Assembly: GCA_963802355.1 (NCBI GenBank) | Contig: CAWDIV010000028.1 | Location: forward strand, 186,001-250,000 | DNA from: SG8-41 sp963802355 | GTDB taxonomy: Bacteria > Pseudomonadota > Gammaproteobacteria > Burkholderiales > SG8-41 | Length of the DNA stretch: 64,000 bases | Direction of reading: 5' to 3' | Part shown: positions 8,552 to 16,924 of the stretch, one piece after another | Layout of the letters: every line of letters begins with the position of its first letter | Numbering within the stretch: position 1 is the stretch's first letter | The notes under the pieces: model-generated | What the model was told of the DNA's origin: nothing | What the model saw: the letters and a program-made list of their open reading frames with translations, nothing else | Databases searched by the model: none | Program-made: the position numbers and the translations under genes

Positions 8552-8663
8552 CCACAGATAAACACAGATGAACACGGATTTAAAACCCAAAGTCAAAAGC
8601 AGGAATTGATTGCACTTGATCTTGAGGTTGATCTTATCCGTGTTTATCTGTGTGTATCTGTGG
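8552..8663. repeat. Large inverted repeat of CACAGATAAACACGGAT type
   Basis: The left arm at 8552-8579 (CCACAGATAAACACAGATG...) matches the reverse complement of the right arm at 8636-8663 in about 26 of 28 positions. It would form a long hairpin in the E1-alpha/beta intergenic RNA. A second copy lies on the other side of the E1-beta gene. Confidence 0.85.
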
Positions 8664-8706
8664 CCAATATATGTTCTTGTTTTTGAGATAGGAAAGGAGA
8701 TTTGAA

Positions 8707-9666
8707 TTGCGCGAGATCACCTTCTCTCAGGCGCTCGATGAAGCGGTCGCGGAAGAGATGCGGCGCGACGAGCGGGTGATCACGCTCGGCACCGACTTCA
8801 CCGGCAATCCGATCAAGGAGTTCGGGCCGGCTCGCGTGCGCTTCACCCCGATCTCCGAGGCGGTTCTGACCGGCATGGGCCTCGGCGCTGCCGCATGCGG
8901 CGTGCGGCCGATAGTCAACTGGCGCATGGTCACGTTCTCCTTCGTTGCGATGGATCAGATCGTCAACCAGGCGAGCAAGATCCGCTATATGTTCGGCGGA
9001 CAGGCCGACTTCCCGGTGACCTATCGTTGTTCGACGGGCGGCGGAATGGGCCTCGCCGCCCAGCACTCGCAGAGCCCTTATTCGATGTGGATGCACCTCG
9101 CTGGGCTGAAAATCATTCTGCCGGCCACACCGGCCGACGCAAAAGGCCTGTTGAAGAGCGCGATCCGGGACAACAACCCCGTCGTCTCATTCGAGTGCAG
9201 CCGCCTGAACACGGTCGTGGGCCCGGTCCCCGACGGCGATCACATCGTGCCGCTGGGCGTCGCCCAGGTGAAGCGAGCCGGAACCGACGTGACGATCGTC
9301 GGCCTGGCCTACTACGTACAGGAAACGCTGGCGGTGGCCGACGAGCTGGCCCGCGAGGGCATCTCGGTCGAGGTTATCGATCCGCGCACGCTCGTCCCGC
9401 TGGATGTCGAGACGATCCGCGCTTCGGTTCGTAAAACAGGCCGGCTGGTCATCGTCGATGAGGCACCCCCCACCTGCTCGGCGGCCTCAGAAATCGCGGC
9501 GCTGGTCGTCGAAGACCCGGTGACGTTCCATGCCCTCAGGGCAGCGGTCCAGCGAGTCTGCGCGGCGTCCGTGCCTGTCCCCTATAGCCCCACCCTGGAA
9601 AAAGCAGCCCTGCCGGATCGTGCCCGTATCACAGCGGCGATCCGGCGGGTTCTCTCAAAAAATTAG
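8707..9666 (+). CDS. TPP-dependent dehydrogenase E1 component, beta subunit (AcoB/PDH type)
   Basis: A 319-residue E1-beta subunit, partner of the alpha subunit upstream. It opens REITFSQALDEAVAEEMRRD and has GTDFTGNPIKEFGPARVRFT, the conserved PISEAVLTGMGLGAA with the cofactor-contacting Glu, and the C-terminal transketolase domain VEVIDPRTLVPLDVETIRAS. The start codon is TTG at 8707, set by AAAGGAG about eight bases upstream; no ATG gives a full N-terminus. It is flanked on both sides by CACAGATAAACACGGAT inverted repeats. The next gene, a CMD protein, follows in the same direction. Confidence 0.91.
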   Translation: MREITFSQALDEAVAEEMRRDERVITLGTDFTGNPIKEFGPARVRFTPISEAVLTGMGLGAAACGVRPIVNWRMVTFSFVAMDQIVNQASKIRYMFGGQADFPVTYRCSTGGGMGLAAQHSQSPYSMWMHLAGLKIILPATPADAKGLLKSAIRDNNPVVSFECSRLNTVVGPVPDGDHIVPLGVAQVKRAGTDVTIVGLAYYVQETLAVADELAREGISVEVIDPRTLVPLDVETIRASVRKTGRLVIVDEAPPTCSAASEIAALVVEDPVTFHALRAAVQRVCAASVPVPYSPTLEKAALPDRARITAAIRRVLSKN

Positions 9667-9769
9667 CCACAGATACACACAGATAAACACGGATAGGAGC
9701 AACGGCGCAAAAAGATCGACTGCATTTCTCTTCCGTTCTATCTGTGTCCATCTGTGTTTATCTGTGGCT
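9665..9769. repeat. Second CACAGATAAACACGGAT-type inverted repeat
   Basis: Left arm 9665-9694 (AGCCACAGATACACACAGAT...) and right arm 9740-9769 are imperfect reverse complements. The left arm begins on the stop codon of the E1-beta gene and the right arm ends 28 bases before the CMD start. The arms match the dyad at 8552-8663. Confidence 0.85.
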
Positions 9770-9797
9770 TAAATCATTTTTGAAGGAGAAGACGAGT

Positions 9798-10175
9798 ATG
9801 CCTGATGAGCAAATGCATCAAACCGGGATGAACATTCGCAAGGAGATTTTCGGCGCGGATGTCGTCGAGCGGCGTATGGCGTCCGCCGGCGAGTTCGGCG
9901 CCCCCCTGCAGAAGCTCATCAATCAATACGCATACGGCGAGATCTGGGGTCGCGAAGCGCTGCCGCGCAAAATGCGGAGCCTCCTGGTACTCGCCATGAT
10001 GTGCGCAGCCAACCGCCCGCACGAATTGCGCATACACCTGCGCGGCGCAATCACGAATGGTTGCACCAGGGAGGAGATCCGCGAAGTGCTGCTGCAGGTC
10101 GCCATTTACTGCGGCATCCCCGCGTCCCTCGATGCGCACAACATGGCGATGGAAGTGTTTGCAGAGGTGAAGTAG
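9798..10175 (+). CDS. Carboxymuconolactone decarboxylase (PcaC/CMD-like) family protein
   Basis: A 125-residue all-helical CMD protein. The block MMCAANRPHELRIHLRGAI then TNGCTREEIREVLLQVAIYCG followed by a C-terminal His region is typical of 4-carboxymuconolactone decarboxylase relatives (PcaC) in the protocatechuate branch. It lacks the CxxC motif of AhpD peroxidases. I chose ATG 9798 with GAAGGAG upstream; the frame runs 18 codons further back into the repeat. It sits downstream of the E1 pair in the same direction, which suggests one catabolic unit. Exact substrate unknown. Confidence 0.85.
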   Translation: MPDEQMHQTGMNIRKEIFGADVVERRMASAGEFGAPLQKLINQYAYGEIWGREALPRKMRSLLVLAMMCAANRPHELRIHLRGAITNGCTREEIREVLLQVAIYCGIPASLDAHNMAMEVFAEVK

Positions 10176-10541
10176 CGGTCAGAACTTGAGCCTGCCGGAA
10201 TTCAGATGGGGCCGCGCTGCCGGGATGTTGCCGAAGGTCAACTGAACCTCGGTCGACAGACACATTCTTCGGAACTTAGTAAGTCCCGAGTCGCAATCTC
10301 TGGCGATCCTCTCACGTGCTTTAGGCCGTGGGCTTCACCTCTGTCGTACGCTCGATCAAGTTCCAGTACAATTAATTTAACTGAATCTTCTATCAGGTTC
10401 CTCAAGTAAGATGACAGCCTCGATGCTGGGGACGCTATGGCCACTAAGAGGTACGTAACAAAATGAGGGGATACTCCCCTCATGCTCTCCCCTACATCAG
10501 GGGCCGTATCATTCTGAATCGAAGACCACATCCTTCATCTT
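10176..10541. other. Non-coding gap containing a tctC scrap
   Basis: Apart from the short minus-strand TctC remnant at 10179-10259, no gene or clear regulatory signal is seen. The stretch near 10480-10541 is the leader of the acyl-CoA-dehydrogenase-like gene, with no strong ribosome binding site. Confidence 0.4.
10179..10259 (-). pseudogene. Short remnant of a TctC receptor gene
   Basis: The minus strand reads LSTEVQLTFGNIPAARPHLN then SGRLKF and a stop. This matches the TctC mid-domain pattern LLSGQVQ-(M/F)F-x-x-x-PAA-PH-x-x-SGRLRALAV. A possible LL(S) block lies out of frame just upstream. Only about 27 codons survive. Confidence 0.6.
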
Positions 10542-11729
10542 ATGAATTTCCCAGCCGTGACTGCCACGCCCCTATCCCCGGCCCTATCCCCACTCGACGC
10601 CGCCCGGGAGCTCGCTCCGTTGATTCGGGCGAGCGCCGACGAGATCGATGCGGCTCGCGAGCTGCCACGACCGCTCTTCAACGCCCTCGCGGACGCCGGC
10701 CTGTTTCGTATGGCTCTGCCGCGGGCCATCGGCGGCAGCGAGATCGATTTTCCAATCTACGTGCAGGTGATCGAGGAGATCGGAAAAGCCGATGCCAGCA
10801 CGGGCTGGGCCGTGAACCAGGGCGCGACCTTTGGCACCTTTGCGGCCCGAATGGCGCAGGAGGTGGCCCGCGCAATCTGGATCGACACGCCACGCAGCGT
10901 GGTAGCGAACACTCCGGGGCCCACCGCGCAGGCGATGGTGGTGCCGGGGGGCTACCGCGTCACGGGCCGCCAGCCCTTCAGCACCGGTTGCCGGCACGCC
11001 TCCTGGATCGCGGCGCACGCGCAGATCATCGAAAACGGCGAGATCAGGCAGATCGACGGGAAGGCGGAAGCGCGGTATCTCCTCGTGCCGGTCGCACAGG
11101 TCGAGCTATTGGACACCTGGCATACGCGGGGCATGCGCGGAACGGGGACCCATCACTTCGAGGTCAAGGATGTCTTCGTGCCGGCGGAGCGCACGGTCCT
11201 CACCAAGGGAGCACCGCAGGTGAGCGGCGGCGCGCGATACAAGATTCCGCTCACGCTCGCGTTCGCGGCCGGTGATGCCATGGTGGCGCTCGGCGTGGCG
11301 CGTAGCTGCCTGGACGCGTTCTTCGAGCTCGCCGGCTCGAAGAACCCGCGCTACGTGCAGGGCCTGTTGCGCGAGCAGCCGATCTCGCAATTCACCGTCG
11401 GCCAGGCCGAAGCCGCCCTGCGCTCCGGGCGCGCCTTTCTCATGGAAGCGGTCTGCGATCTCTGGAACGAAGCAATGTCGGGAGACTTGAGCGTGGAGCG
11501 GCGCGCGATCCTGCGCCTGGCATCGACGCACGCCATACGGCTGTCCGCCCAGCTCGTCGAGAGCATCTACAGTCTGTGCGGCGCGACCGCCGCCTTCGAT
11601 GGCAACCTGATCCAGCGCCATTTCCAGGACATCCACGTGATCACCCAGCACCTGCAGGGCCGCCTCGCCCACTACGAGCTGGTCGGTCAGTACTGGCTGG
11701 GACTGCCGATCGACGACGCGCGGATGTAG
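10542..11729 (+). CDS. Acyl-CoA dehydrogenase-like flavoprotein (HsaA/HpaB-type monooxygenase group)
   Basis: A 395-residue protein of the acyl-CoA dehydrogenase fold. The N-terminal helical domain (about 20-130) has LPRPLFNALADAGLFRMALP and GKADASTGWAVNQGATFG. The middle beta domain (about 130-220) has GGYRVTGRQPFSTGCRHASW. The C-terminal helical domain ends in IQRHFQDIHVITQHLQGR, as in type-2 C-terminal domains of flavin-dependent monooxygenases (HsaA, DszC-like). The acyl-CoA dehydrogenase catalytic Glu is not evident, so oxygenation or flavin-dependent chemistry is more likely than CoA-ester oxidation. Start ATG 10542. A malate/lactate-type dehydrogenase pseudogene follows in the same direction after a repeat hairpin. 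Confidence 0.85.
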   Translation: MNFPAVTATPLSPALSPLDAARELAPLIRASADEIDAARELPRPLFNALADAGLFRMALPRAIGGSEIDFPIYVQVIEEIGKADASTGWAVNQGATFGTFAARMAQEVARAIWIDTPRSVVANTPGPTAQAMVVPGGYRVTGRQPFSTGCRHASWIAAHAQIIENGEIRQIDGKAEARYLLVPVAQVELLDTWHTRGMRGTGTHHFEVKDVFVPAERTVLTKGAPQVSGGARYKIPLTLAFAAGDAMVALGVARSCLDAFFELAGSKNPRYVQGLLREQPISQFTVGQAEAALRSGRAFLMEAVCDLWNEAMSGDLSVERRAILRLASTHAIRLSAQLVESIYSLCGATAAFDGNLIQRHFQDIHVITQHLQGRLAHYELVGQYWLGLPIDDARM

Positions 11730-11733
11730 CTTC

Positions 11734-11839
11734 GGGGACAGACCGCACCATAGGATGAAGGATGAAGGCGGAAGGATGACCGGGCTGTAACTTCCGCACT
11801 GCGGGGGTCATCCCTCATCCTTCATCCCTCATCCTTCAG
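11734..11839. repeat. GGGGACAGACC word and inverted heptamer arrays
   Basis: A GGGGACAGACCGC word at 11734-11746 is followed by GGATGAA-type heptamers (11753-11780) and, after a short spacer, TCATCCC/TCATCCT heptamers (11807-11838). The two arrays are complementary, so the region can form a long hairpin directly before the next start codon. Confidence 0.75.
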
Positions 11840-11840
11840 G

Positions 11841-12882
11841 ATGACTACTACCTCACCCATCAAGATGGACAATGTTTCTCGGGACAGAGTTCGGCTGAGC
11901 GTCGGCGAGGCGCGAACGCTTGCCGAACACGCGCTCGGGAAAATCGGCTACGACGCGGAGGAAGCGCGCATCATCGCCGATCACGTGATCGATGCGGCAT
12001 TGTGCGGTTACGAATACTCGGGACTGCCGAAAATACTGAATGTCGCCGAGCACCGCCAGCTGCGGCAGCCGCGCCGGCCGATGCGCGCGCTGCGCGAGAC
12101 GCCGGTGTCGGCGCTGTTCGACGGCGGCAACAACAACGGCATGGTGGCGATGTACCGCGCGACGCAGGTCGCGATCGCGAAAGCGCGCGAGCATGGCTTT
12201 GCGGTCGTCGGCGTGAACAATTCCTGGGTGAGCGGCCGCAGCGCGCACTACGTCGAGATGGCCGCGCCGCGCCGGCCTGATCGGCATCCACAGCGTGAGC
12301 AGCAGGGTCCATGTGTCTGCGCCCGGAGCCGCCGGTCCCGCGACCGGCACCAATCCGATCGCGTTCGCTTTCCCGACAATGGACGAGCCGTTCGTCATCG
12401 ATCTGGGTGCCTCGGCGTTCATGGGCACGGACCTGATTTTCCAGGAGCGCCGCAGCGCGGTGCTGCCCGAAGGCGTCGCGATCGACGCGCAGGGCCGGCC
12501 GACGCGCGACCCGGCGCAGGTGCACGCGATTCTGCCGTTCGGCGGCTACAAGGGCTTTGCGCTGGCGTTGGCGATGCAGGCGCTCGGCGTGCTGGCGGGT
12601 TCGGGGCTCGGCGACGACAAGATACTATGGCTACCTGATCATGGCGATCAAACCCGATCTGCTGCTGCCGCTCGAGGATTTCCGGCGCGACATGAGCGAG
12701 ATGCTCGCGCGCGTCAAGGCGACGCCGCGCCAGCCAGGCGTCGATGAGATCCGCCTGCCGTGCGGAGCGCGCGTTTCGCGAGCGCGCGAGCGGCCTGCGG
12801 GAAGGCATCGAGATCGACCGCAAGATTTACGACGCCCTGTTGGCGCTGCCCGAGGGAAAACTGCCCGAACGTGCGGGATAGG
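11841..12882 (+). pseudogene. Malate/L-lactate (Ldh2/YiaK-type) dehydrogenase, three frameshifts
   Basis: The family comprises NAD(P)-dependent 2-hydroxyacid or ureidoglycolate dehydrogenases of about 340 aa. Segments in three frames join to a complete protein: RLSVGEARTLAEHALGKIGY through FDGGNNNGMVAMYRATQV and HGFAVVGVNNSWVSGRSAHY; then VSAPGAAGPATGTNPIAFAF, ILPFGGYKGFALALAMQ; then DLLLPLEDFRRDMSEMLARV; and finally GLREGIEIDRKIYDALLAL. Frame changes are near 12265 (extra base), 12625 and 12765. All conserved blocks are in order, so this was recently functional or suffers from indels. The start ATG 11841 abuts the repeat array with no clear ribosome binding site. Confidence 0.85.
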
Positions 12883-12950
12883 GCGCCTCGGATCCCATCC
12901 CCACCCTCTGTCCCCCCTCCGAGTTCGTGCAACCCACGCCATTCTCAAAA

Positions 12951-13032
12951 AAGCTTCACACGAAGCACACGAAACCACGAAGGGAACAATGTAAGACAGG
13001 AAGCTGGCTTCGTGTCCTTCGTGCTGAAGCCG
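12951..13032. repeat. CACGAAG-word inverted repeat
   Basis: CTTCACACGAAGCACACGAA... at about 12952-12983 and GGCTTCGTGTCCTTCGTGCT at about 13006-13025 are partly complementary. They belong to the CTTCGTG/CTTCGCGG repeat type also seen near 28541, 42174 and 55366. Confidence 0.6.
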
Positions 13033-13073
13033 TCAGCGCAGTTTAGAATTCAGGGAACCGCAAGGGAGGCCGC

Positions 13074-13691
13074 ATGAAATTGTTTGGCACGCCGGGCAGT
13101 CCGTTCGCGCGCAAGGTGCGCATAGTGCTGGAGGAGAAGGGCATCCCGCACGAATACGTCATCGAGCGCCCTTCGGCGCCCGGCTCGCGGGTGCCGCAGT
13201 TCAACCCGCTCGGCAAGGTGCCGACGCTGGTGCTCGACGACGGGCGCGCGCTCTACGACTCGGCGGTGATCGTCGAGTACCTCGACGCGCTGGGGAGCGG
13301 GCCGAAACTCATACCCGACGCCTTCGACCAGCGCATCGAGGTCAGGCGCTGGGAAGCGCTTGGGGACGGCATCGCGGAAGCGACGGTACTGGTCAACCAC
13401 GAGTACCGGGAGCCGGCGGAAAAGCAGCGCGCGCCGGCGTGGTTCGAGCGGCAGCGCGCCAAGATAGACCGCGGGCTCGCCGTCATGGAAAAGGACCTCG
13501 GGGCGGGCGAGTTCTGCTTCGGCGGCCGCTTCACGCTGGCCGACATCGCCGCCGGCTACGCGCTGGGCTACCTGGAACAGGCGCTGCCGGAGGTCGAGTG
13601 GCGCGCCGCGCATCCCGCGCTACGGCGGCTCGCGGAGCGGCTGGGGGCGCGGAAGTCGTTCAGTGCGACTATGCCTCCGAAGACGACGTGA
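13074..13691 (+). CDS. Glutathione S-transferase family protein
   Basis: A 205-residue cytosolic GST. The thioredoxin-like N-terminal domain opens MKLFGTPGSPFARKVRIVLE, with the SPFARK helix start typical of YibF-like GSTs, the cis-Pro motif GKVPTLVLDDG and the glutathione-binding DSAVIVEYLD. The C-terminal helical domain carries the N-capping motif FTLADIAAGYALGYLE. It conjugates or handles glutathione with an unknown electrophile. The start follows a GGGAG-like site. It is not linked by overlap to neighbours. Confidence 0.93.
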   Translation: MKLFGTPGSPFARKVRIVLEEKGIPHEYVIERPSAPGSRVPQFNPLGKVPTLVLDDGRALYDSAVIVEYLDALGSGPKLIPDAFDQRIEVRRWEALGDGIAEATVLVNHEYREPAEKQRAPAWFERQRAKIDRGLAVMEKDLGAGEFCFGGRFTLADIAAGYALGYLEQALPEVEWRAAHPALRRLAERLGARKSFSATMPPKTT

Positions 13692-13756
13692 TGACGTAAT
13701 TGCGTCTCAGGTACGGCGTCCCGCCCATCACGTTTCGCTTGAAAAATGTGAACAGG

Positions 13757-13833
13757 CTCCTGTCACTCGTATCCCGTCGCCCGTATCTCGTCACCTGTAT
13801 CTCGTCACCTGCACCCGTATCTCGTCACGGTCA
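13757..13833. repeat. 14-nt tandem repeat (GTATCTCGTCACCT type)
   Basis: Four to five imperfect copies of a 14-mer, from CGTATCCCGTCGCC through CGTATCTCGTCACC, sit about 40 bases before the start of the next gene. The 14-nt unit is twice the 7-nt period seen elsewhere. Confidence 0.75.
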
Positions 13834-13872
13834 AATGGGAACGCCGGGCGGGCTCCCCCTGTCACACAGGGT

Positions 13873-14784
13873 ATGGAAGGCAACACAACGCGCGCCGGCA
13901 GGTGTTTCTCGGCAGGCATGGTCCTGTTGCTGGCCGGACTGTTGTTCATCCCCGACAGTCAGGCGCAGGATGCCGACGCGCTGCGTGCGCGCCACAGTGC
14001 GCTGCGCGACCAGCTCGCGAACAACCAGTTCCAGCGGCCCTTGGTGCTCGAATCGTCGCATGCCGACGGTGTGCTGAAGGGCGATGCCTATGCGGTCGTC
14101 GCGCAGCCCTACGGCGCCGTCGCTCAAGCCCTGCAGGGAACGGGGCGCTTGTGCGACATCCTGATCCTGCACGTCGACATTAAGAACTGCCGCGCGCGCC
14201 GTGTTGGCGCCGGCAACGTGCTCAGTGTCATCATCGCCCTCAAGTCCGATCAGTCGCCGGAAGGCGGCCACCGGGTCGATTTCACCTATCGCGTCGCCGC
14301 CAGCGGTCCGGACTACGTCGCAGTGGTGCTCGACGCCGACACCGGCCCGATGGGCACGAAGAACTACCGCATCATCCTCGAAGCCGTTCCGCGCGATGCG
14401 AAGAGCAGCTTCATGCACCTCTCCTACTCGTACGCTAACGGCGTGGCGGCCCGGATCGCGACACGGGCATACCTCGCGACGGCCGGGCGGGACAAAGTCG
14501 GTTTCAGCATCGTCGGGCGCAAACCCGATGGCGCGCCGGTTTACATCGGCAACGAGCGCGGCATGATCGAGCGCAACACGATGCGCTACTACCTCGCCAT
14601 CGAAGCCTACCTCTCGGCGCGGACGCTGCCGGAGGCGGAACAGCCCGAGAAGCGTCTGAACGACTGGTTTACGGCGACCGAGCGCTACCGGCGGCAGTTG
14701 CACGAAATGGATCGTGACGAATACCTGGCGATGAAGCGCAGGGAACTGGCGCAGCAGCAAATCACGGCCGCCAGCGCGAACTGA
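13873..14784 (+). CDS. Secreted protein of unknown function, tandem paralogue 1
   Basis: A 303-residue protein with a signal peptide (FSAGMVLLLAGLLFIPDSQA, cleaved near AQDAD). The mature part begins ALRARHSALRDQLANNQFQR. It contains a Cys pair (LCDILILHVDIKNCRAR) that could form a disulfide, the blocks DFTYRVAASGPDYVAVVLDA and MGTKNYRIILEAVPRD, a Tyr/Ser motif LSYSYANG, and a basic C-terminus. I recognise no domain. The next gene is a paralogue in the same direction 40 bp on, and a third, broken copy lies at 21690-21986. I chose ATG 13873 because it gives a clean signal peptide; the frame is open back to 13663. Probably periplasmic or outer-membrane associated. Confidence 0.8.
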   Translation: MEGNTTRAGRCFSAGMVLLLAGLLFIPDSQAQDADALRARHSALRDQLANNQFQRPLVLESSHADGVLKGDAYAVVAQPYGAVAQALQGTGRLCDILILHVDIKNCRARRVGAGNVLSVIIALKSDQSPEGGHRVDFTYRVAASGPDYVAVVLDADTGPMGTKNYRIILEAVPRDAKSSFMHLSYSYANGVAARIATRAYLATAGRDKVGFSIVGRKPDGAPVYIGNERGMIERNTMRYYLAIEAYLSARTLPEAEQPEKRLNDWFTATERYRRQLHEMDRDEYLAMKRRELAQQQITAASAN

Positions 14785-14824
14785 AACGTGCGGAACGCGG
14801 GCCGGCTCCGCTTGTCTCAAATGG

Positions 14825-15733
14825 ATGAGCGGAAGCGCATCACGCTTCAATAGACCTTTCAGGGCACTCGCCTTTCTACTGCTGGCGGGACTGTTCCTGG
14901 CCTCCGCAGCGTTTGCGCAGGACGCGGCGGGCCTGCGTGCGCGCGAGGCGGCGGTGCGCGACCAGCTCGCAAAAAGCCCGTTTCGCCGCCCGCTGGTGCT
15001 CGAATCCACGGAGGCCAACGGCGCTCTGAACGGCGACGTCTATGCGGTGGTCGGGCAGCCCTACGACATCGTCAGCCGCGCCTTGCCGTCGATAGATCAC
15101 TGGTGCGACATCCTGACGCTGCAATTCAACGTCAACGGCTGCCGCGCGAGCCCAGGGCGAGGCGGCACCTTGAGCATTACCGTCGCCCGCAAGCCCGGCG
15201 AGCCGGTCGCAGACGCCCACCAGGTCGATTTCAACTACCGCGTCGCAGCAGCCGGTCCCGACTACCTGGCGGTCCAGCTCAGCGCCGAATCCGGACCCGT
15301 CGGCACGAAAAACTACCGCATCGTTCTCGAAGCGATCCCGCTCGACGCGAAGCGCAGCTTTCTGCACCTGTCCTACTCTTACGCCTACGGCGCGGCGGCG
15401 CGCATCGCAATGAAGGGGTATCTCGCGACGAGTGGCCGCGACAAGATCGGCTTCAGCATCGTCGGGCGCAAAGACGACGGTTCCCCGATTTACGTCGGCG
15501 GGGAGCGAGGGGTGATCGAGCGCAACAGCATGCGCTACTACCTCGCGATCGAGGCGTACCTCGGGACGTACACGCTGCCTGCGGCAGAGCGGGCCGAGAA
15601 GCGCCTGAACGACTGGTTCACCGCGATCGAACGCTATCCCCGGCAGCTGCACGAAATGGAACGCAACGAATACCTGTCGATAAAACGCAAGGAACTTGCG
15701 CAACGGCAGGCCACTTCCGGCAGGGCGAACTGA
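14825..15733 (+). CDS. Secreted protein of unknown function, tandem paralogue 2
   Basis: A 302-residue paralogue of the gene just upstream, alignable over its full length. The signal peptide is FLLLAGLFLASAAFAQ. The same blocks follow: RPLVLESTEANGALNGDVYA, HWCDILTLQFNVNGCRA with the paired cysteines, GPVGTKNYRIVLEAIPLDA, LHLSYSYAYGAAARIAMKGY and EKRLNDWFTAIERYPRQLHE. The start ATG 14825 follows a 40-bp gap. Tandem duplication with clear divergence suggests both copies are kept for use. Function unknown; no membrane anchor or catalytic signature is seen. Confidence 0.82.
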   Translation: MSGSASRFNRPFRALAFLLLAGLFLASAAFAQDAAGLRAREAAVRDQLAKSPFRRPLVLESTEANGALNGDVYAVVGQPYDIVSRALPSIDHWCDILTLQFNVNGCRASPGRGGTLSITVARKPGEPVADAHQVDFNYRVAAAGPDYLAVQLSAESGPVGTKNYRIVLEAIPLDAKRSFLHLSYSYAYGAAARIAMKGYLATSGRDKIGFSIVGRKDDGSPIYVGGERGVIERNSMRYYLAIEAYLGTYTLPAAERAEKRLNDWFTAIERYPRQLHEMERNEYLSIKRKELAQRQATSGRAN

Positions 15734-15819
15734 GCGGTGCCCGGAATTACCACTCCTGCGGTTCGACAGTCCTCGCCGAATTCCCGACCTGGGCTGTTAC
15801 GGAGCGCCGCTGCTGCCCG

Positions 15820-16442
15820 CTATGCGCGTTTGCGGAGGCTGAAGCCGAGGCCGCCAAGGGCAAGAAGCATCATGGCGATGGTTCCCGGCTCAGGCACGGC
15901 CGTTAGATCGAATCCATAGTTGAAAGGGCCGCCCCCGCTGGTGTCCTGGACCCAAAAGGCATAGTTTCCTGCGCCAAGCGGGATGGTAAAGCCGGAGTTG
16001 CCACTACCCAACCTATTGGGAGTGCTCATGTCGTCCAAGATGTCCTGGCCGATAACTGCCGGAGAATAATGGAACCACCCTAACAATCCGTCCGCGGTTG
16101 GGGTGTTGGTCGGGAGCGTGACCTGGGAGCCCTCTTGCAAGCCTATAAAGCTAAGGTTGCCCGAGGTTGTACCTGGCAGGACTGCGATCGAGGCAAGATG
16201 CAAACCGACAGGCACGGTAATAAAAAAGTAGTCGCGATCTGGGATTCCAGCCGGTGACTCCCGGTCGACCCAAAGACCTGATTGGAGCCGTGCGCCAAGG
16301 TACCTATAAATGTTGGGGCCAAGCCGTTACCGCTTAAATCTGTGTTAACCGACTCATTCCAGAGAACTCCAGCTGATGCACTGGAAACGATCCCCAACGC
16401 CAAGGCGCTAAAAACTGATAGAACAGCAAATCGGCAAAACAT
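15820..16442 (-). pseudogene. PEP-CTERM sorting-domain protein, frameshifted
   Basis: Read in two frames this is a secreted protein of about 207 residues. The 16442 frame has a signal peptide (FSALALGIVSSASAGVLWNE) and SGNGLAPTFIGTLAHGSNQV. Near 16255 the frame changes to PAGIPDRDYFFITVPVGLHL and continues to a perfect C-terminal PEP-CTERM signal: VPEPGTIAMMLLALGGLG then SLRKRA (Pro-Glu-Pro, hydrophobic helix, Arg cluster). Such proteins are cleaved and sorted by exosortase and associate with exopolysaccharide or biofilm matrix. The start has a GAGGGGAAG ribosome binding site. An exosortase gene should exist elsewhere in the genome. The single indel may be real decay or an assembly error. Confidence 0.82.
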
Positions 16443-16924
16443 GATGGCTTCCCCTCGCTAGTTAAAAAAACATTTCAATGAGACATAGGCTAGAGCTAGT
16501 TACGGACTTAGGTTACCCACGATGCAAATTCATCGTCTCCCCCATTGCGGTGTCGCGAAGCGCGAAGCTTCCCGAGGCCGGATGATTTCTCCCGCGCTGC
16601 TTGTTGGAACTGCCTCGTCGGATAATTTTACAAACAGACCGTTCAGAGTGTGATTTATTACCGCCATGCAAGATACATGCCTATATTACCAAGTGGTTGA
16701 AAAGGCACGCATCCTGTGTTTCCCTCGGTTTGGAAAAGGCGTGAATGTAAGATTTTTCGACAAATTCCCTTCGCCGGCCAATCCCACGGCGCCACGACGG
16801 ATAGCGCACCAGGTGCGTAAACGCACCGACAACACCAAAACCGAGCTGTTAATGTCTCCCACGATGGTGACCCTTCCGAGCAGGCCTGCTGATACTCGAT
16901 GCGCGCGCAACAACGGGGGCAAGA
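16443..16924. other. Non-coding gap of about 480 bases
   Basis: This is the leader region between the divergent PEP-CTERM and zinc-ribbon genes. It is less GC-rich than its surroundings near 16460-16500. Short open frames exist on both strands but none has a convincing start, composition or family match. Confidence 0.4.

Noticed and set aside
7358..8596. Upstream extension of the TctC frame on the minus strand to 741 residues
   Set aside because: The extra 412 residues are Arg/His-rich antisense of the E1-alpha gene. The signal peptide at ATG 7357 is complete.
12251..12882. Two separate small genes for the C-terminal parts of the Ldh2 dehydrogenase
   Set aside because: Conserved blocks run in order across three frames, so one gene with frameshifts is simpler.
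16686..16922. 78-residue minus-strand open frame
   Set aside because: No ribosome binding site, signal or family resemblance; probably chance in an intergenic gap.
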